From the NCBI GenBank assembly GCA_049115695.1, contig JAGDZR010000001.1:310001-374000 (forward strand): a stretch of 64,000 nt of DNA, read 5' to 3'. Within the stretch, counting starts at the first letter, position 1, and each line of letters opens with the position of its first letter. The translations under genes and the position numbers were made by a program. Under the pieces are notes generated by a model. That model was not told where the DNA came from and searched no databases. It saw only the letters and a program-made list of their open reading frames with translations. Positions 6,922 through 15,127 of this stretch are shown here, piece after piece. This DNA is from JAGDZR01 sp049115695 (GTDB lineage: Bacteria > Bacteroidota > Bacteroidia > Cytophagales > Cyclobacteriaceae).

Positions 6922-8634
6922 TTATATTTCTTGAAGAATTTCATTGCTCCTTTGATAACCAATTCTATGTGCTATCACCTTGATTTTTTCGCCAGGCGCC
7001 AATTCAACAGGATCAGTATAAATTGACCATTCTTTGAGTTCATTGCCATCATTATCAATTAATTTATAACCAATGTTTGCACCAGCCGTATTGCATGTAA
7101 TTGTCACAGTTGATGCATTGACTGTAAGGATCGGATCTGCAGTTTTAGGTTGCGCTTCCTCACCGTTCCAAAGATTCTCAATAAGTTGACGTTCAGGTAG
7201 GTTAGGTACATCTCCAATGTCTTCAAGCCATTTGTCCAATTCCACTTTGAGTTGTTCGACTCTATCACTATACGTTGGATCATCTATCAGGTTATTGAGC
7301 TCGTGAGGGTCATTTTCTAGATCAAACAATTCATACTCGGGTTTGCTCTCTCGAAACCATTGCGCCTGAATTTCATTTAATGTGCCCGCATCTCTCATCT
7401 TTAAAAGTTCCTGCATAGTAGGAATTCGCTCACGGTATTCCACAGGTAGATAGTATCCTTGCTCTGGACGGTAATTTTTGATCAGTCTGAATCGGTCATC
7501 TCTGACGGCACGAATGGCATCTGTAAATCCATCAAACCTGTCTGCTGCGGCATGAACATAGGTACGCTGATTATCATCCATAAAATCCTGACCTTGCAAG
7601 TAAGTTGGGACGGGTATGCCCGCAAGGTTCAATACGGTAGGGGCAAAATCCACAAAGCTGATCAACTGCGGATCAATTTCCATCTTTCCTTTTTCGTCAG
7701 GATAGCGGACGATTAGTGGTGATTTCAAGCCTGATTCATAGATAAGTCGTTTTTGACGTGGCATAGGTCCTCCATGGTCTCCATAAAAGAAAATGATCGT
7801 GTTCTCTAACAATCCGTCGGCTTCAAGTTGCTTAAGTATAGCTCCAACCTGTCGGTCCATTTCTGCTATGTTGTTGTATACTTTCCACATGTCACGTCTA
7901 ACAATCTCATTATCCGGCAGATAGGGTGGGATTGGGAAGTCAATATCCTTCGCTACGTGCTTAGGCATGTTCTCCTCTGTTACCCTGTCATTCCATTCAG
8001 ACGCCTTAAAGGAGGTGTCACCAGCCTGATAATGTCTCATTTCATTTTTTTTGTAACCATAGGGTTCAAAGAGACCTGATTCATGTGTGGTATTAAAGTT
8101 GAAAATAGCGAAAAAGGGCTGATCCTCTTTTCGGTTTCTCCAGTGGGCATAGTTTCCATTTTCATTCCAGGCAGTATTTGGAGCCTTGAACTGATAATCG
8201 TTCTTGGAATTATTGGTACAGTAATACCCATTCTCTCTTAAAATTTGGCTCATCATTTTCACCTCGGCTGGAGGGATAGCTTCATAGACAGGCAATCCCG
8301 TAACTTCCGGGTAAGAGGATGTGCGCATATGGTTGGCACCAATGCTTGAAGGGTACATTCCCGTCGCGATAGCAGCCCTGCTGGGAGCGCAAACACCTGA
8401 GGTCGAAAAAAGATGGGTATATCGAACACCCTCGGCTGCTAATCGACTGATATTGGGTGTTACAATCGTAGAATCTCCGAAAGGAGGTAGGATTGGACTC
8501 AAGTCTTCCGCCACTAGCCATAAGATGTTGGGAGGAGGAGATTTGGTTGTTTCTACCTGTGTGACCGTTTCCTGACAACTCAACAAAACGATCGAGAGGA
8601 TCATTCCAGGTATAATTGTTTTAAGTGTGTTCAT
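6922..8634 (-). CDS. lipoprotein sulfatase, S1 family (sulfamidase-like)
   Basis: 570 residues with a lipobox (SIVLLSC, Cys20), so probably anchored on the cell or periplasmic surface. The formylglycine motif is CAPSRAA with Cys82; the metal-binding acidic pair near the N-terminus is ED (43-44) rather than DD, as in sulfamidase/heparan N-sulfatase relatives. FYGDHGGPMPRQKR carries further metal and substrate residues. After the sulfatase fold (to about residue 485) the last 80 residues (from about AQPKTADPILTVNA) look like a small chitobiase-C-type beta domain. Cys82 must be oxidised by an anaerobic-type maturase that is not in this window. It is divergent from the Gfo/Idh gene and probably belongs to the polysaccharide-degrading set. 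Confidence 0.93.
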   Translation of the reverse strand: MNTLKTIIPGMILSIVLLSCQETVTQVETTKSPPPNILWLVAEDLSPILPPFGDSTIVTPNISRLAAEGVRYTHLFSTSGVCAPSRAAIATGMYPSSIGANHMRTSSYPEVTGLPVYEAIPPAEVKMMSQILRENGYYCTNNSKNDYQFKAPNTAWNENGNYAHWRNRKEDQPFFAIFNFNTTHESGLFEPYGYKKNEMRHYQAGDTSFKASEWNDRVTEENMPKHVAKDIDFPIPPYLPDNEIVRRDMWKVYNNIAEMDRQVGAILKQLEADGLLENTIIFFYGDHGGPMPRQKRLIYESGLKSPLIVRYPDEKGKMEIDPQLISFVDFAPTVLNLAGIPVPTYLQGQDFMDDNQRTYVHAAADRFDGFTDAIRAVRDDRFRLIKNYRPEQGYYLPVEYRERIPTMQELLKMRDAGTLNEIQAQWFRESKPEYELFDLENDPHELNNLIDDPTYSDRVEQLKVELDKWLEDIGDVPNLPERQLIENLWNGEEAQPKTADPILTVNASTVTITCNTAGANIGYKLIDNDGNELKEWSIYTDPVELAPGEKIKVIAHRIGYQRSNEILQEI

Positions 8635-8881
8635 GTCCTAATAGAGTGTTGTTAGAATTCATTGTTTGGTCAGGATACATAGATAATAAATCAAGTGGTT
8701 GTTTTCATTGAGTTGGCCATGAATTACAAATTATTACACATGGACACAAGTAACGTGATCGACTATCGGTGGTCTTTACCATAGATGACATATGATTGAC
8801 GCTTGGTGACAAATGAACTGTCAAAAGTCATGACTTCAGAAATTGAATATTTCTAAATTGGAACAACTAAACTTGAGCAAC

Positions 8882-10189
8882 ATGAAAAAGCAAATTGGAA
8901 CAAGTAGAAGGAATTTTCTGGTCAAATCGAGTGCCGCTGTAGCGTCATTTACAATAGTGCCCCGTTTTGTTTTAGGAGGTAATGGATTTACCGCACCAAG
9001 TGATAAAATTAACCTGGGTTTTATCGGAACGGGAAAGCAAAGCAAGGGACTCGGAAGCAGATTTATCGGACTGGATGATATACAGATGGTCGCAGCATGC
9101 GATGTGGACACAGCTAAACTGTCCAAGTTCAAAGAAATCGTGGATAATCTTTATGCAGAAAAATCAAATAGCTCTAAATATGAGGGTTGTGATATCTATA
9201 CAGATTACATGGATGTTATCAATCGCGAAGATGTGGACGGAGTGATCATTTGTTTACCAGATCATTGGCACGCCATCCCATCTATTGCAGCTATGAAAGC
9301 AGGAAAAGATGTGTATTGTGAAAAACCAATGGCACATACAGTTGAAGAAGGAAGGGCTATGGTAGAAGCTGCAAGGAAATATGATAGGGTATTTCAAACC
9401 GGTAGCATGCAACGAAGTTGGGAACAGTTTAGACAGGCATGTGAGTTGGTGAGAAATGGATACCTGGGAGAGATTACAGAGGTAAAGGTAAATGTTGGAG
9501 ATCCTGCCAAAGCCTGCGACCTACCGAATCAGGAAATTCCAGATGAAATCAGATGGGACAGGTGGATTGGACCAGCACAGTATCGTGGGTACAATGATCT
9601 ACTTTCTCCACCATGGCCTATTAAGATTTGGCCGAAGTGGCGTGATTACAAAGAGTTTGGAGGTGGGATTTTGAGTGATTGGGGTGCGCATATGTTTGAT
9701 ATCGCACAATGGGGACTAGGAATGGACGAGACGGTTCCGGTTGAATACATACCTCCTTCGGACAAATCAGCAACTCGTGGACTAGTAATGAATTATGCCA
9801 ATGGCATCAAGATGGTCCATGAGGACTTTGGAAGAGGTTGGGCTGTAAGGTTTATTGGAAGCGAAGGAACACTTGATGTGAGCCGTAGTTTTATGGAGCC
9901 ATCCAATAAGAAATTGGCCAAAAAAGAAATGGGTAGTGGAGACGTTCGGTTGTACAAAAGCGACAATCATTACCAGGATTGGATCGATGCGATAAAGAAT
10001 AGATCCATGCCAATATGTGATGTAGAGACAGGACACAGGTCTGCGTCTGTATGCAACATCGCCAACATTGCTTACGAATTAGGTCGTCCGCTGAAGTTCG
10101 ATCCAATCAGTGAAACTTTCTATGGTGACTTAGAAGCCAATAAGCTCAGAGGTAAGGAGTATAGGAAGCCGTACGTGTTGGATGTTTAG
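8882..10189 (+). CDS. Gfo/Idh/MocA-family oxidoreductase with Tat signal
   Basis: 435 residues. A twin-arginine leader (SRRNFLVKSSAAVASF) is followed by a Rossmann fold (INLGFIGTGKQSKGLG) and the family signature CEKPMAH with Lys148, then a C-terminal substrate domain with GGGILSDWGAHMFDIAQWGL. Export by Tat implies folding with bound NAD(P), as in the GH109-like and related secreted members that act on sugar rings by transient oxidation. The start at 8882 is chosen over an in-frame ATG at 8843 because it leaves a clean Tat leader. It faces a sulfatase gene across a 247-base divergent spacer and may help process sugars released by the cluster. Substrate unknown. Confidence 0.9.
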   Translation: MKKQIGTSRRNFLVKSSAAVASFTIVPRFVLGGNGFTAPSDKINLGFIGTGKQSKGLGSRFIGLDDIQMVAACDVDTAKLSKFKEIVDNLYAEKSNSSKYEGCDIYTDYMDVINREDVDGVIICLPDHWHAIPSIAAMKAGKDVYCEKPMAHTVEEGRAMVEAARKYDRVFQTGSMQRSWEQFRQACELVRNGYLGEITEVKVNVGDPAKACDLPNQEIPDEIRWDRWIGPAQYRGYNDLLSPPWPIKIWPKWRDYKEFGGGILSDWGAHMFDIAQWGLGMDETVPVEYIPPSDKSATRGLVMNYANGIKMVHEDFGRGWAVRFIGSEGTLDVSRSFMEPSNKKLAKKEMGSGDVRLYKSDNHYQDWIDAIKNRSMPICDVETGHRSASVCNIANIAYELGRPLKFDPISETFYGDLEANKLRGKEYRKPYVLDV

Positions 10190-10226
10190 AATGACAATAT
10201 TTAAACAATAGTCACATAACGAAAAT

Positions 10227-10276
10227 GGAATCTATTCAATAGCTACGTCGTGTGCTCTTGGATGGATTCCTTTTTT
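10227..10276 (+). terminator. weak possible terminator after the oxidoreductase gene
   Basis: GGAATC (10227-10232) pairs with GATTCC (10265-10270), which runs directly into TTTTTT. The arm is only six base pairs and the loop is 32 bases, so this is weak; the T-run and its position 38 bases past the stop are the main reasons to list it. Confidence 0.25.
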
Positions 10277-10405
10277 GGTATGACTAGCAATCAAACAGGA
10301 CTGGACTTAAAAATCATCACTCTCAAGGTTTCTTGAAGGTCATAGTGGCTAGAACAATCATAATTGTTTATTTCGTTGTAGTAAACGGTAATAGATTGAT
10401 TATCC

Positions 10406-10930
10406 ATGAAATTGTGTAAATACACCTGTATAATATACGCCATATTCCTCTTGAGCTGTACCGAGGAGTTTGAGCCGGTATATAGCGTGCCAGAAAGATT
10501 TCAAACGCATGTTGATGCTTTTATACATGAGGCCAATGCACGGGGTGTTGAATTGGAGATCGACAATTTGATCATAAAGGTGGATCCAACACTTGCGGCA
10601 TGTGGAAAATGCAATTCCGCTTCTTTGAATGATGATGGACAAAAAGAGGTGACGCTCAGTCTAAATGAGTTTTGCATCCAGACTCCTCAACAATTTGAAG
10701 CACTGATATTTCATGAATTGGGGCATTGCATTTTGGGACGCTTTCATGACGATGATACGCTAGCAAATGGTGCACCAAGGAGTATGATGGTGAGCGCGAA
10801 TACACTCATTTATTCAGCTTGCGTCTATGATTTAGGAGGAGGGGGGTGTGACCTTACCAGTAGGAGGGCCTACTATTTGGACGAATTATTTAACCCAGAT
10901 AGCCCTGCGCCTGATTGGAGTTTAGAGTGA
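10406..10930 (+). CDS. putative zinc metallopeptidase lipoprotein
   Basis: 174 residues. An N-terminal lipoprotein signal ends at FLLSC (Cys18), and a single compact domain follows. The zincin motif HELGH sits at residues 103-107 and is followed by CILGRFHDDD, which offers a third histidine at 114. The spacing is one residue longer than the metzincin HExxHxxGxxH, so it is a zincin of another type. The C-terminal part has several Cys residues (67, 70, 90 and a late pair) that could form disulfides outside the cytoplasm. Similar short lipoproteins with HELGHC are frequent in Bacteroidota and uncharacterised. Its stop lies 9 bases from the stop of oxyR, with which it is convergent. Confidence 0.7.
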   Translation: MKLCKYTCIIYAIFLLSCTEEFEPVYSVPERFQTHVDAFIHEANARGVELEIDNLIIKVDPTLAACGKCNSASLNDDGQKEVTLSLNEFCIQTPQQFEALIFHELGHCILGRFHDDDTLANGAPRSMMVSANTLIYSACVYDLGGGGCDLTSRRAYYLDELFNPDSPAPDWSLE

Positions 10931-10938
10931 GTCAAGAC

Positions 10939-11874
10939 TCAAATGCCGATGATCTCCATTTCGGCATTCTTGAATTGATGTGAAGACAGTAAAGGTGGTA
11001 TTTGATTTTTGATCAGATTGCTTAAGTAGGTTACTGCATTTTGTTTGGAAAGTTGACGATAGGTTACGATACTCACCTCTCTAACCGGTACTGGTTTTTG
11101 GAATTGTTTGGTTTTTGACTTACGCAAATCGGACATGGTACCCGCATACAATTCAGGTAATAAGGTATAGCCCCCAAAACCGTCCGTTAGATTAATTAAG
11201 GTGTCAAAAGAGCTTCCTCTGAAATTGAGATTGTTTTCACGCATGTCTTTCTCCCTGACCTCACAAATGGTAATCGCCTGATTTCTAAAACAATGACCTT
11301 CTTCCAGTAACCAAATTCTTTGGTTTTTAACATCTTTTGATGTGACATAGCCTTTATCTACATTGTCAATGCCATAGATCATCATGGGCTCATAGTATAG
11401 GATATGTTCCTCCAGCAATTCATCATCCAAAGGTGTTGCTAGTATGCCCAAATCTATATGGTCCATCATCAACTGTTGCTTAATCTCCTCAGTAGTGATT
11501 TCTGCAATGTGAAGTTTTAGATCAGGGTGGTCACGCATGACCATGGGTAATATCAAGGGAAGCAGCGTGTTGGCAATGGTCGGAATGATCCCAATTTTCA
11601 GTTCACCAATGATGTGCTCTTCAGCTTGATCAAGTTTGAAAAAGGCGGCCTGTTCCTTAAGTACACGTTCGGCAATTTCGACGAAGCGCACACCTGTATC
11701 TGTAGTTTTAATTGGCTTTTTACTTCGATCAAACAATTCAATGTTGAGCTCCTGCTCTAGTTTGATGATCATAGCACTTAATGTTGCCTGTGTTATGTGA
11801 CAACTGTCGGCAGCCTTTCCAAAGTGTTTGAGCCGGTGTACGGCAATGGCGTATTCTAACTGTTGAAAGTTCAT
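10939..11874 (-). CDS. oxyR: OxyR, LysR-family peroxide-sensing regulator
   Basis: 311 residues. The N-terminal LysR helix-turn-helix covers about residues 1-60 (AADSCHITQATLSAMIIKLE, then LFDRSKKPIK). The regulatory domain contains Cys195 and Cys204 in EEGHCFRNQAITIC, the same sequence neighbourhood and nine-residue offset as the Cys199/Cys208 redox switch of Escherichia coli OxyR. This makes the call specific, not just LysR-type. The gene is divergent from a peroxiredoxin operon, with a 36-bp operator-like sequence starting two bases upstream of its start codon. OxyR probably activates the peroxiredoxin genes and represses itself. Confidence 0.94.
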   Translation of the reverse strand: MNFQQLEYAIAVHRLKHFGKAADSCHITQATLSAMIIKLEQELNIELFDRSKKPIKTTDTGVRFVEIAERVLKEQAAFFKLDQAEEHIIGELKIGIIPTIANTLLPLILPMVMRDHPDLKLHIAEITTEEIKQQLMMDHIDLGILATPLDDELLEEHILYYEPMMIYGIDNVDKGYVTSKDVKNQRIWLLEEGHCFRNQAITICEVREKDMRENNLNFRGSSFDTLINLTDGFGGYTLLPELYAGTMSDLRKSKTKQFQKPVPVREVSIVTYRQLSKQNAVTYLSNLIKNQIPPLLSSHQFKNAEMEIIGI

Positions 11875-11875
11875 G

Positions 11876-11912
11876 ATAGATAGTGTCTATCAAATGTATA
11901 GATTATTTCGTT
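11876..11912 (+). promoter_or_regulatory. OxyR-type operator in the oxyR-prx intergenic region
   Basis: The sequence holds ATAG (11876-11879), seven bases, CTAT (11887-11890), seven bases, ATAG (11898-11901), seven bases, then CGTT where a fourth CTAT would stand. Three of four tetranucleotides of the ATAG-N7-CTAT-N7-ATAG-N7-CTAT pattern known for enterobacterial OxyR are therefore exact and in exact register. It begins two bases upstream of the oxyR start codon and abuts the presumed -33 element of the peroxiredoxin promoter, as expected for a site that activates prx and represses oxyR. Confidence 0.7.
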
Positions 11913-11942
11913 TTTGTCAATGGATTATGACATTCATCTTTG
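11911..11942 (+). promoter_or_regulatory. putative promoter of the peroxiredoxin operon
   Basis: TTTTTG (11911-11916) and CATCTTTG (11935-11942) are separated by 18 bases and match the Bacteroidota -33 TTTG and -7 TAnnTTTG boxes (one mismatch in the latter). Transcription would begin around 11948-11950, which is downstream of the ATG at 11940 and so supports the ATG at 11970 as the peroxiredoxin start. Confidence 0.5.
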
Positions 11943-11969
11943 CGTCATAAACAAAAGAATAAAACAGAA

Positions 11970-12593
11970 ATGATATTAACAGGTAAGAAGTTTCCAAACA
12001 TCTCAGTTCCCGCAACAAATGAAATGGGAGATACATTCGAACTAAATGTTTTGGATGAAGCAATAAAGAACAAAAAGAAGGTTTTGCTTTTCTGGTATCC
12101 TAAGGACTTCACTTTTGTTTGTCCAACTGAACTGCATGCGTTTCAGGAGGCACTTGGTGAGTTTGATAAACGAAATACGATTGTGGTTGGTGCATCATGC
12201 GATACCGCGGAAGTACATTTTGCATGGCTATCTACCGCAAAGGATCAGGGAGGCATAGAAGGAGTTACTTACAGCTTATTGGCTGACAGTAATCGAAATC
12301 TTGCTAGCACTTTGGGGATTCTGGATTCCAAGCAAAACGAACAAACCGGTTTGTTGGAAGGTGATCATGTAACCTATAGAGCCACCTATCTAATTGATGA
12401 GACAGGAGAGGTCTTTCACGAAGGAATTAATCATATGCCGCTAGGCAGAAATGTTCAGGACTACCTACGCTTGATTGATGCTTACTCGCATGTGCAGGAG
12501 CACGGAGAGGTGTGTCCCGCCAACTGGAGTGAAGGCGAAGAAGCCATGACAGCAGACTCTAAAAGTGTTGCCAATTATTTATCAAGTCATTAA
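11970..12593 (+). CDS. 2-Cys peroxiredoxin
   Basis: 207 residues from the start at 11970; an in-frame ATG at 11940 is rejected because it overlaps the predicted -7 box. The peroxidatic Cys51 is in FTFVCPTEL and the resolving Cys182 in GEVCPANW, so this is a typical 2-Cys Prx1/AhpC-type enzyme that reduces H2O2, organic peroxides and peroxynitrite. Reduction is presumably by the thioredoxin-like protein encoded 12 bases downstream, as no AhpF is present. First gene of an operon with the thioredoxin and DUF6952 genes, divergent from oxyR and very likely under its control. Confidence 0.95.
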   Translation: MILTGKKFPNISVPATNEMGDTFELNVLDEAIKNKKKVLLFWYPKDFTFVCPTELHAFQEALGEFDKRNTIVVGASCDTAEVHFAWLSTAKDQGGIEGVTYSLLADSNRNLASTLGILDSKQNEQTGLLEGDHVTYRATYLIDETGEVFHEGINHMPLGRNVQDYLRLIDAYSHVQEHGEVCPANWSEGEEAMTADSKSVANYLSSH

Positions 12594-12605
12594 AAAAATA
12601 AAGAG

Positions 12606-12920
12606 ATGTTCACAGAATTAGCTCAAGACAATTTAGAAGAAGTAACCCAATCAGATAAGCCAACCATTGTGCAATACTCTGCAGGTTGGTGTGGTAACTG
12701 TCGAATTATGAAACCAAAGTTCAAGCGACTGGCCAATGACAATGAAGCATACAATTTCGTTTTGGTAGATGCTGAGAAGTTTCCAAACTCACGGAAGCTT
12801 GCGGAGGTAAACAATCTTCCAACTTTTGCCGCTTTTGTTGATGGTAAACTGTTGGGACAGGTCCAAACAAATAAGGAGGAATCACTCAAACAATTCATAA
12901 ATGAAACTACCAATCATTAA
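12606..12920 (+). CDS. thioredoxin-like protein
   Basis: 104 residues with a thioredoxin fold. The active site is WCGNC (Cys29 and Cys32) followed by RIMKP in place of the classic CGPC, and the cis-proline lies in NNLPTFAAF. The CGNC variant is found in Bacteroidota thioredoxins encoded next to peroxiredoxins and probably tunes the redox potential for that partner. It lies 12 bases after the peroxiredoxin stop and its last 20 bases overlap the next gene, so the three genes are almost certainly one transcript. Likely role: electron donor to the peroxiredoxin in the cytoplasm; no signal peptide is present. Confidence 0.92.
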   Translation: MFTELAQDNLEEVTQSDKPTIVQYSAGWCGNCRIMKPKFKRLANDNEAYNFVLVDAEKFPNSRKLAEVNNLPTFAAFVDGKLLGQVQTNKEESLKQFINETTNH

Positions 12921-13155
12921 GCACATTAACTCCTTTGTGAAGGAGAATGATATTGACTATGTACATGAGACAGTAGAGGTGCTGGAGCATCTTGCTGAGA
13001 GCACTGCGCTGAAAGATGAGGAACTCGAAGTGTTAGGAGAGTTAGTGTCTAATCTCTATGGTGCAATTGAGGTCAATAAACTGATCAAAGAGGGTATGAG
13101 TGAAAAGGAGGCTGGCAATGCCTTTATGAAAAGAGTAATGGGGTCGATCAATTGA
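12901..13155 (+). CDS. DUF6952-family protein
   Basis: 84 residues, all helical in appearance and acidic, with no cysteine: KLPIIKHINSFVKENDIDYV, then EDELEV-like and NLYGAIEV segments and a C-terminal FMKRVMGSI. I recognise it as the DUF6952 type that recurs in Bacteroidota directly behind peroxiredoxin and thioredoxin genes. Its start overlaps the thioredoxin gene by 20 bases, so it should be translationally coupled and made in step with it. The function is unknown; lacking Cys it is not itself a redox carrier and could be an adaptor or chaperone for the pair. Confidence 0.85.
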   Translation: MKLPIIKHINSFVKENDIDYVHETVEVLEHLAESTALKDEELEVLGELVSNLYGAIEVNKLIKEGMSEKEAGNAFMKRVMGSIN

Positions 13156-13163
13156 TCGATCCT

Positions 13164-14051
13164 CTATTCCAATCCTAGTTGCTGACGATAGACTGAGTCG
13201 GCAACATTGTTCTGACTCCAATATGGACTGTTCAATTGATGGGTCAGTGTGGCAATGGTCGTTAAATCATCACTGGATTCGCTCCATGCTACAATGCCAT
13301 GAGGAAAATCCTGTTCAAATTTGATTTCCAGAGCTCGATCAATGTTTTGGTAGACTACTCTGTAGGAACTGATGTTGCCGAATGCTTCATCAACGATACT
13401 TTCTAGAGTTGCATTAGCATTTTCAATTCGAGTTGGAATATGTTTCATTCTTAAAAACTGTGATCCCAGTATCAGCTGAATATTGCCGATTGGAAGCTGT
13501 TCAGGTTCAAGACGGATCAAATTCCAGAGCTCATCCTCAAGTAAAGTCTTCCCAAGTGTAAATTGTTGGTCAGCTTCTGATTCGAAATAGGAGCTGAGTA
13601 TTCCTTCATAACTACCGTCTCGATAATTCAATTGTGAAAAAGTGTGTCCGCACCATTCCTGTGAGGTTGTTGTGGTTTTGAACGTTGGAGCAATTGTGCT
13701 AATTGGGGTGAAAATGGACGACATCATGGAATAGGGATATATGCCAGTGTTAAATTTTCGAGTGAAATTCAACTTCAGCACTGAAACTATCTCCTCATCT
13801 GTTGGGCGGCCTTCGTATTTGACTTGTTTGTCTTGGAGAAAGTCCTCACTAACAAATATTAATACGGCATCTCCCTTGTGAATTTCACCGTATCGTGCCT
13901 GATGAAGTTCATAGCGATTGAGTTCAGCTACTCCTGCGTACCAGTAATTTTTGAAATCCTCAGAAACGTCTCTGTAGGTCAAGCTGTGATCTGCTGACGA
14001 ACAGGACAAAAGCATGTAAACAACCCCTGGTAGTACCCATAGATTTTTCAT
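13164..14051 (-). CDS. conserved lipoprotein, unknown function
   Basis: 295 residues. The signal ends in a lipobox (YMLLSC, Cys17), so the protein is probably membrane-anchored outside the cytoplasm. The first domain contains WYAGVAELNRYELHQARYGE and AVLIFVSEDF, a combination I have seen in Bacteroidota lipoproteins that databases sometimes mislabel as Maf-like septum inhibitors; nothing in it supports a Maf nucleotidase. A single late cysteine (EWCGHTFSQ) occurs mid-protein. It is convergent with the DUF6952 gene, eight bases apart, and upstream of nothing obviously related. Function unknown. Confidence 0.7.
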   Translation of the reverse strand: MKNLWVLPGVVYMLLSCSSADHSLTYRDVSEDFKNYWYAGVAELNRYELHQARYGEIHKGDAVLIFVSEDFLQDKQVKYEGRPTDEEIVSVLKLNFTRKFNTGIYPYSMMSSIFTPISTIAPTFKTTTTSQEWCGHTFSQLNYRDGSYEGILSSYFESEADQQFTLGKTLLEDELWNLIRLEPEQLPIGNIQLILGSQFLRMKHIPTRIENANATLESIVDEAFGNISSYRVVYQNIDRALEIKFEQDFPHGIVAWSESSDDLTTIATLTHQLNSPYWSQNNVADSVYRQQLGLE

Positions 14052-14111
14052 TCCTTCACTTTAAGTAGGCAAAATTGGTGTGAATTCCAGCAGCAAATTA
14101 TGACGTATGTC

Positions 14112-14999
14112 TTAATTCAGTTTTTCATTGAAGAAATCAATGGTTCTCGACCAGGCCAGCTCAGCAGCAGCCTTGTCATACCTCGGAGTGGTGTCATTAT
14201 GGAATCCATGATTGGCACCTGGGTACATGTGTGCAGTGTATTCCTTATTGTTGGCCTTTAATGCCTCTTCATAGGCAGGCCACCCTTCGTTTACGCGAGT
14301 GTCCAGGGCCGCATTGTGAATCAATAATGGCGCATTAATTTTTGGAACATCTTCAGTAGCAGGTTGTCTGCCATAGAAAGGAACCGCAGCTCCCAGATCA
14401 GGAATTCTCACAGCCATTTGATTGGATACACCACCTCCATAGCAGAACCCAACAATTCCTACCTTACCAGTACATTCTGGAGAGTTTTGGAGGTACTCTA
14501 CTGCCGCAACAAAATCCTCGAACATTTCATCTCGATCTCGCTTACGTTGCATAGTACGCCCATCATCATCGTTACCAGGGTATCCACCAAGAGGCGATAG
14601 GGCATCTGGAGCCAAAGAAATGAAACGGGCAAGGGCTGCACGCCTGCCAACATCGGCAATGTGTGGATTTAAACCTCTGTTTTCATGAACGACAACAATT
14701 CCAGGTAGTTTGGCATTTTTGTCTTTAGGCCGGGAAAGTTGGCCCTTTATTTCGCCTGCGCCCTTAGGTGAAGGATAGGTAATCGTTTCAGTTATCAGCC
14801 GAGGATCATCAGCTTTGATTTGTTGAAGATCATAATTGGGCATTATGAAACTCATCAAAGAGGAAATGGTTAGGCCTCCCACCGCGTAGGTCGCAAGCTT
14901 TTGGATGAATGCTCTTCTATCGATACGGTTGTGTGCATATTCATCGTATAGGTCAAATACTTCCTGGCTAATGTCTTCTTTGCTGAGTTTTTTCATCAC
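14112..14999 (-). CDS. dienelactone hydrolase-family protein with N-terminal export signal
   Basis: 295 residues. The alpha/beta-hydrolase triad typical of dienelactone hydrolases is complete: nucleophile Cys186 in GFCYGGG, Asp233 in AALDTRVNEGW and His264 in PGANHGFH. The N-terminus has an RR pair (NRIDRRAFIQKLATYAVGG) and a hydrophobic stretch to about residue 53, suggesting Tat export, which is normal for the secreted YghX-like branch. True substrates of this branch are unknown; carboxymethylenebutenolide is unlikely. The gene stands alone between a lipoprotein gene and the VIT/VWA gene, all on the minus strand. Confidence 0.88.
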   Translation of the reverse strand: MMKKLSKEDISQEVFDLYDEYAHNRIDRRAFIQKLATYAVGGLTISSLMSFIMPNYDLQQIKADDPRLITETITYPSPKGAGEIKGQLSRPKDKNAKLPGIVVVHENRGLNPHIADVGRRAALARFISLAPDALSPLGGYPGNDDDGRTMQRKRDRDEMFEDFVAAVEYLQNSPECTGKVGIVGFCYGGGVSNQMAVRIPDLGAAVPFYGRQPATEDVPKINAPLLIHNAALDTRVNEGWPAYEEALKANNKEYTAHMYPGANHGFHNDTTPRYDKAAAELAWSRTIDFFNEKLN

Positions 15000-15077
15000 T
15001 GTTTGATTTTGGTCTGGACTAAAAGTAAAAGATATTTATGAACATTGCTAATCATACAGATGTCACAGGTAGAGGTA

Positions 15078-15120
15078 GGGACTGAATAGCGCGCTCATTG
15101 TATACTGAACTTTCAGCCCC
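15078..15120 (-). terminator. hairpin between the VIT/VWA and hydrolase genes
   Basis: In the minus-strand transcript GGGGCUGAA (15120-15112) can pair with UUCAGUCCC (15086-15078), eight Watson-Crick pairs and one G-U, around a 25-base loop that includes the self-complementary AGCGCGCT. It lies just past the stop of the VIT/VWA gene but has no following T-run, so it may be an mRNA 3' stabiliser or processing site and not a true terminator. Confidence 0.25.
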
Positions 15121-15127
15121 ATAGTAA

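Noticed and set aside
11940..11969. Earlier ATG for the peroxiredoxin
   Set aside because: It overlaps the predicted -7 promoter box and adds ten basic residues not typical of the family.
13144..13159. Perfect 16-base palindrome (TCGATCAATTGATCGA) across the DUF6952 stop codon
   Set aside because: Without a loop it is a poor hairpin and has no T-run; it lies between convergent genes, where an operator is not expected. Probably chance, possibly a weak terminator core.
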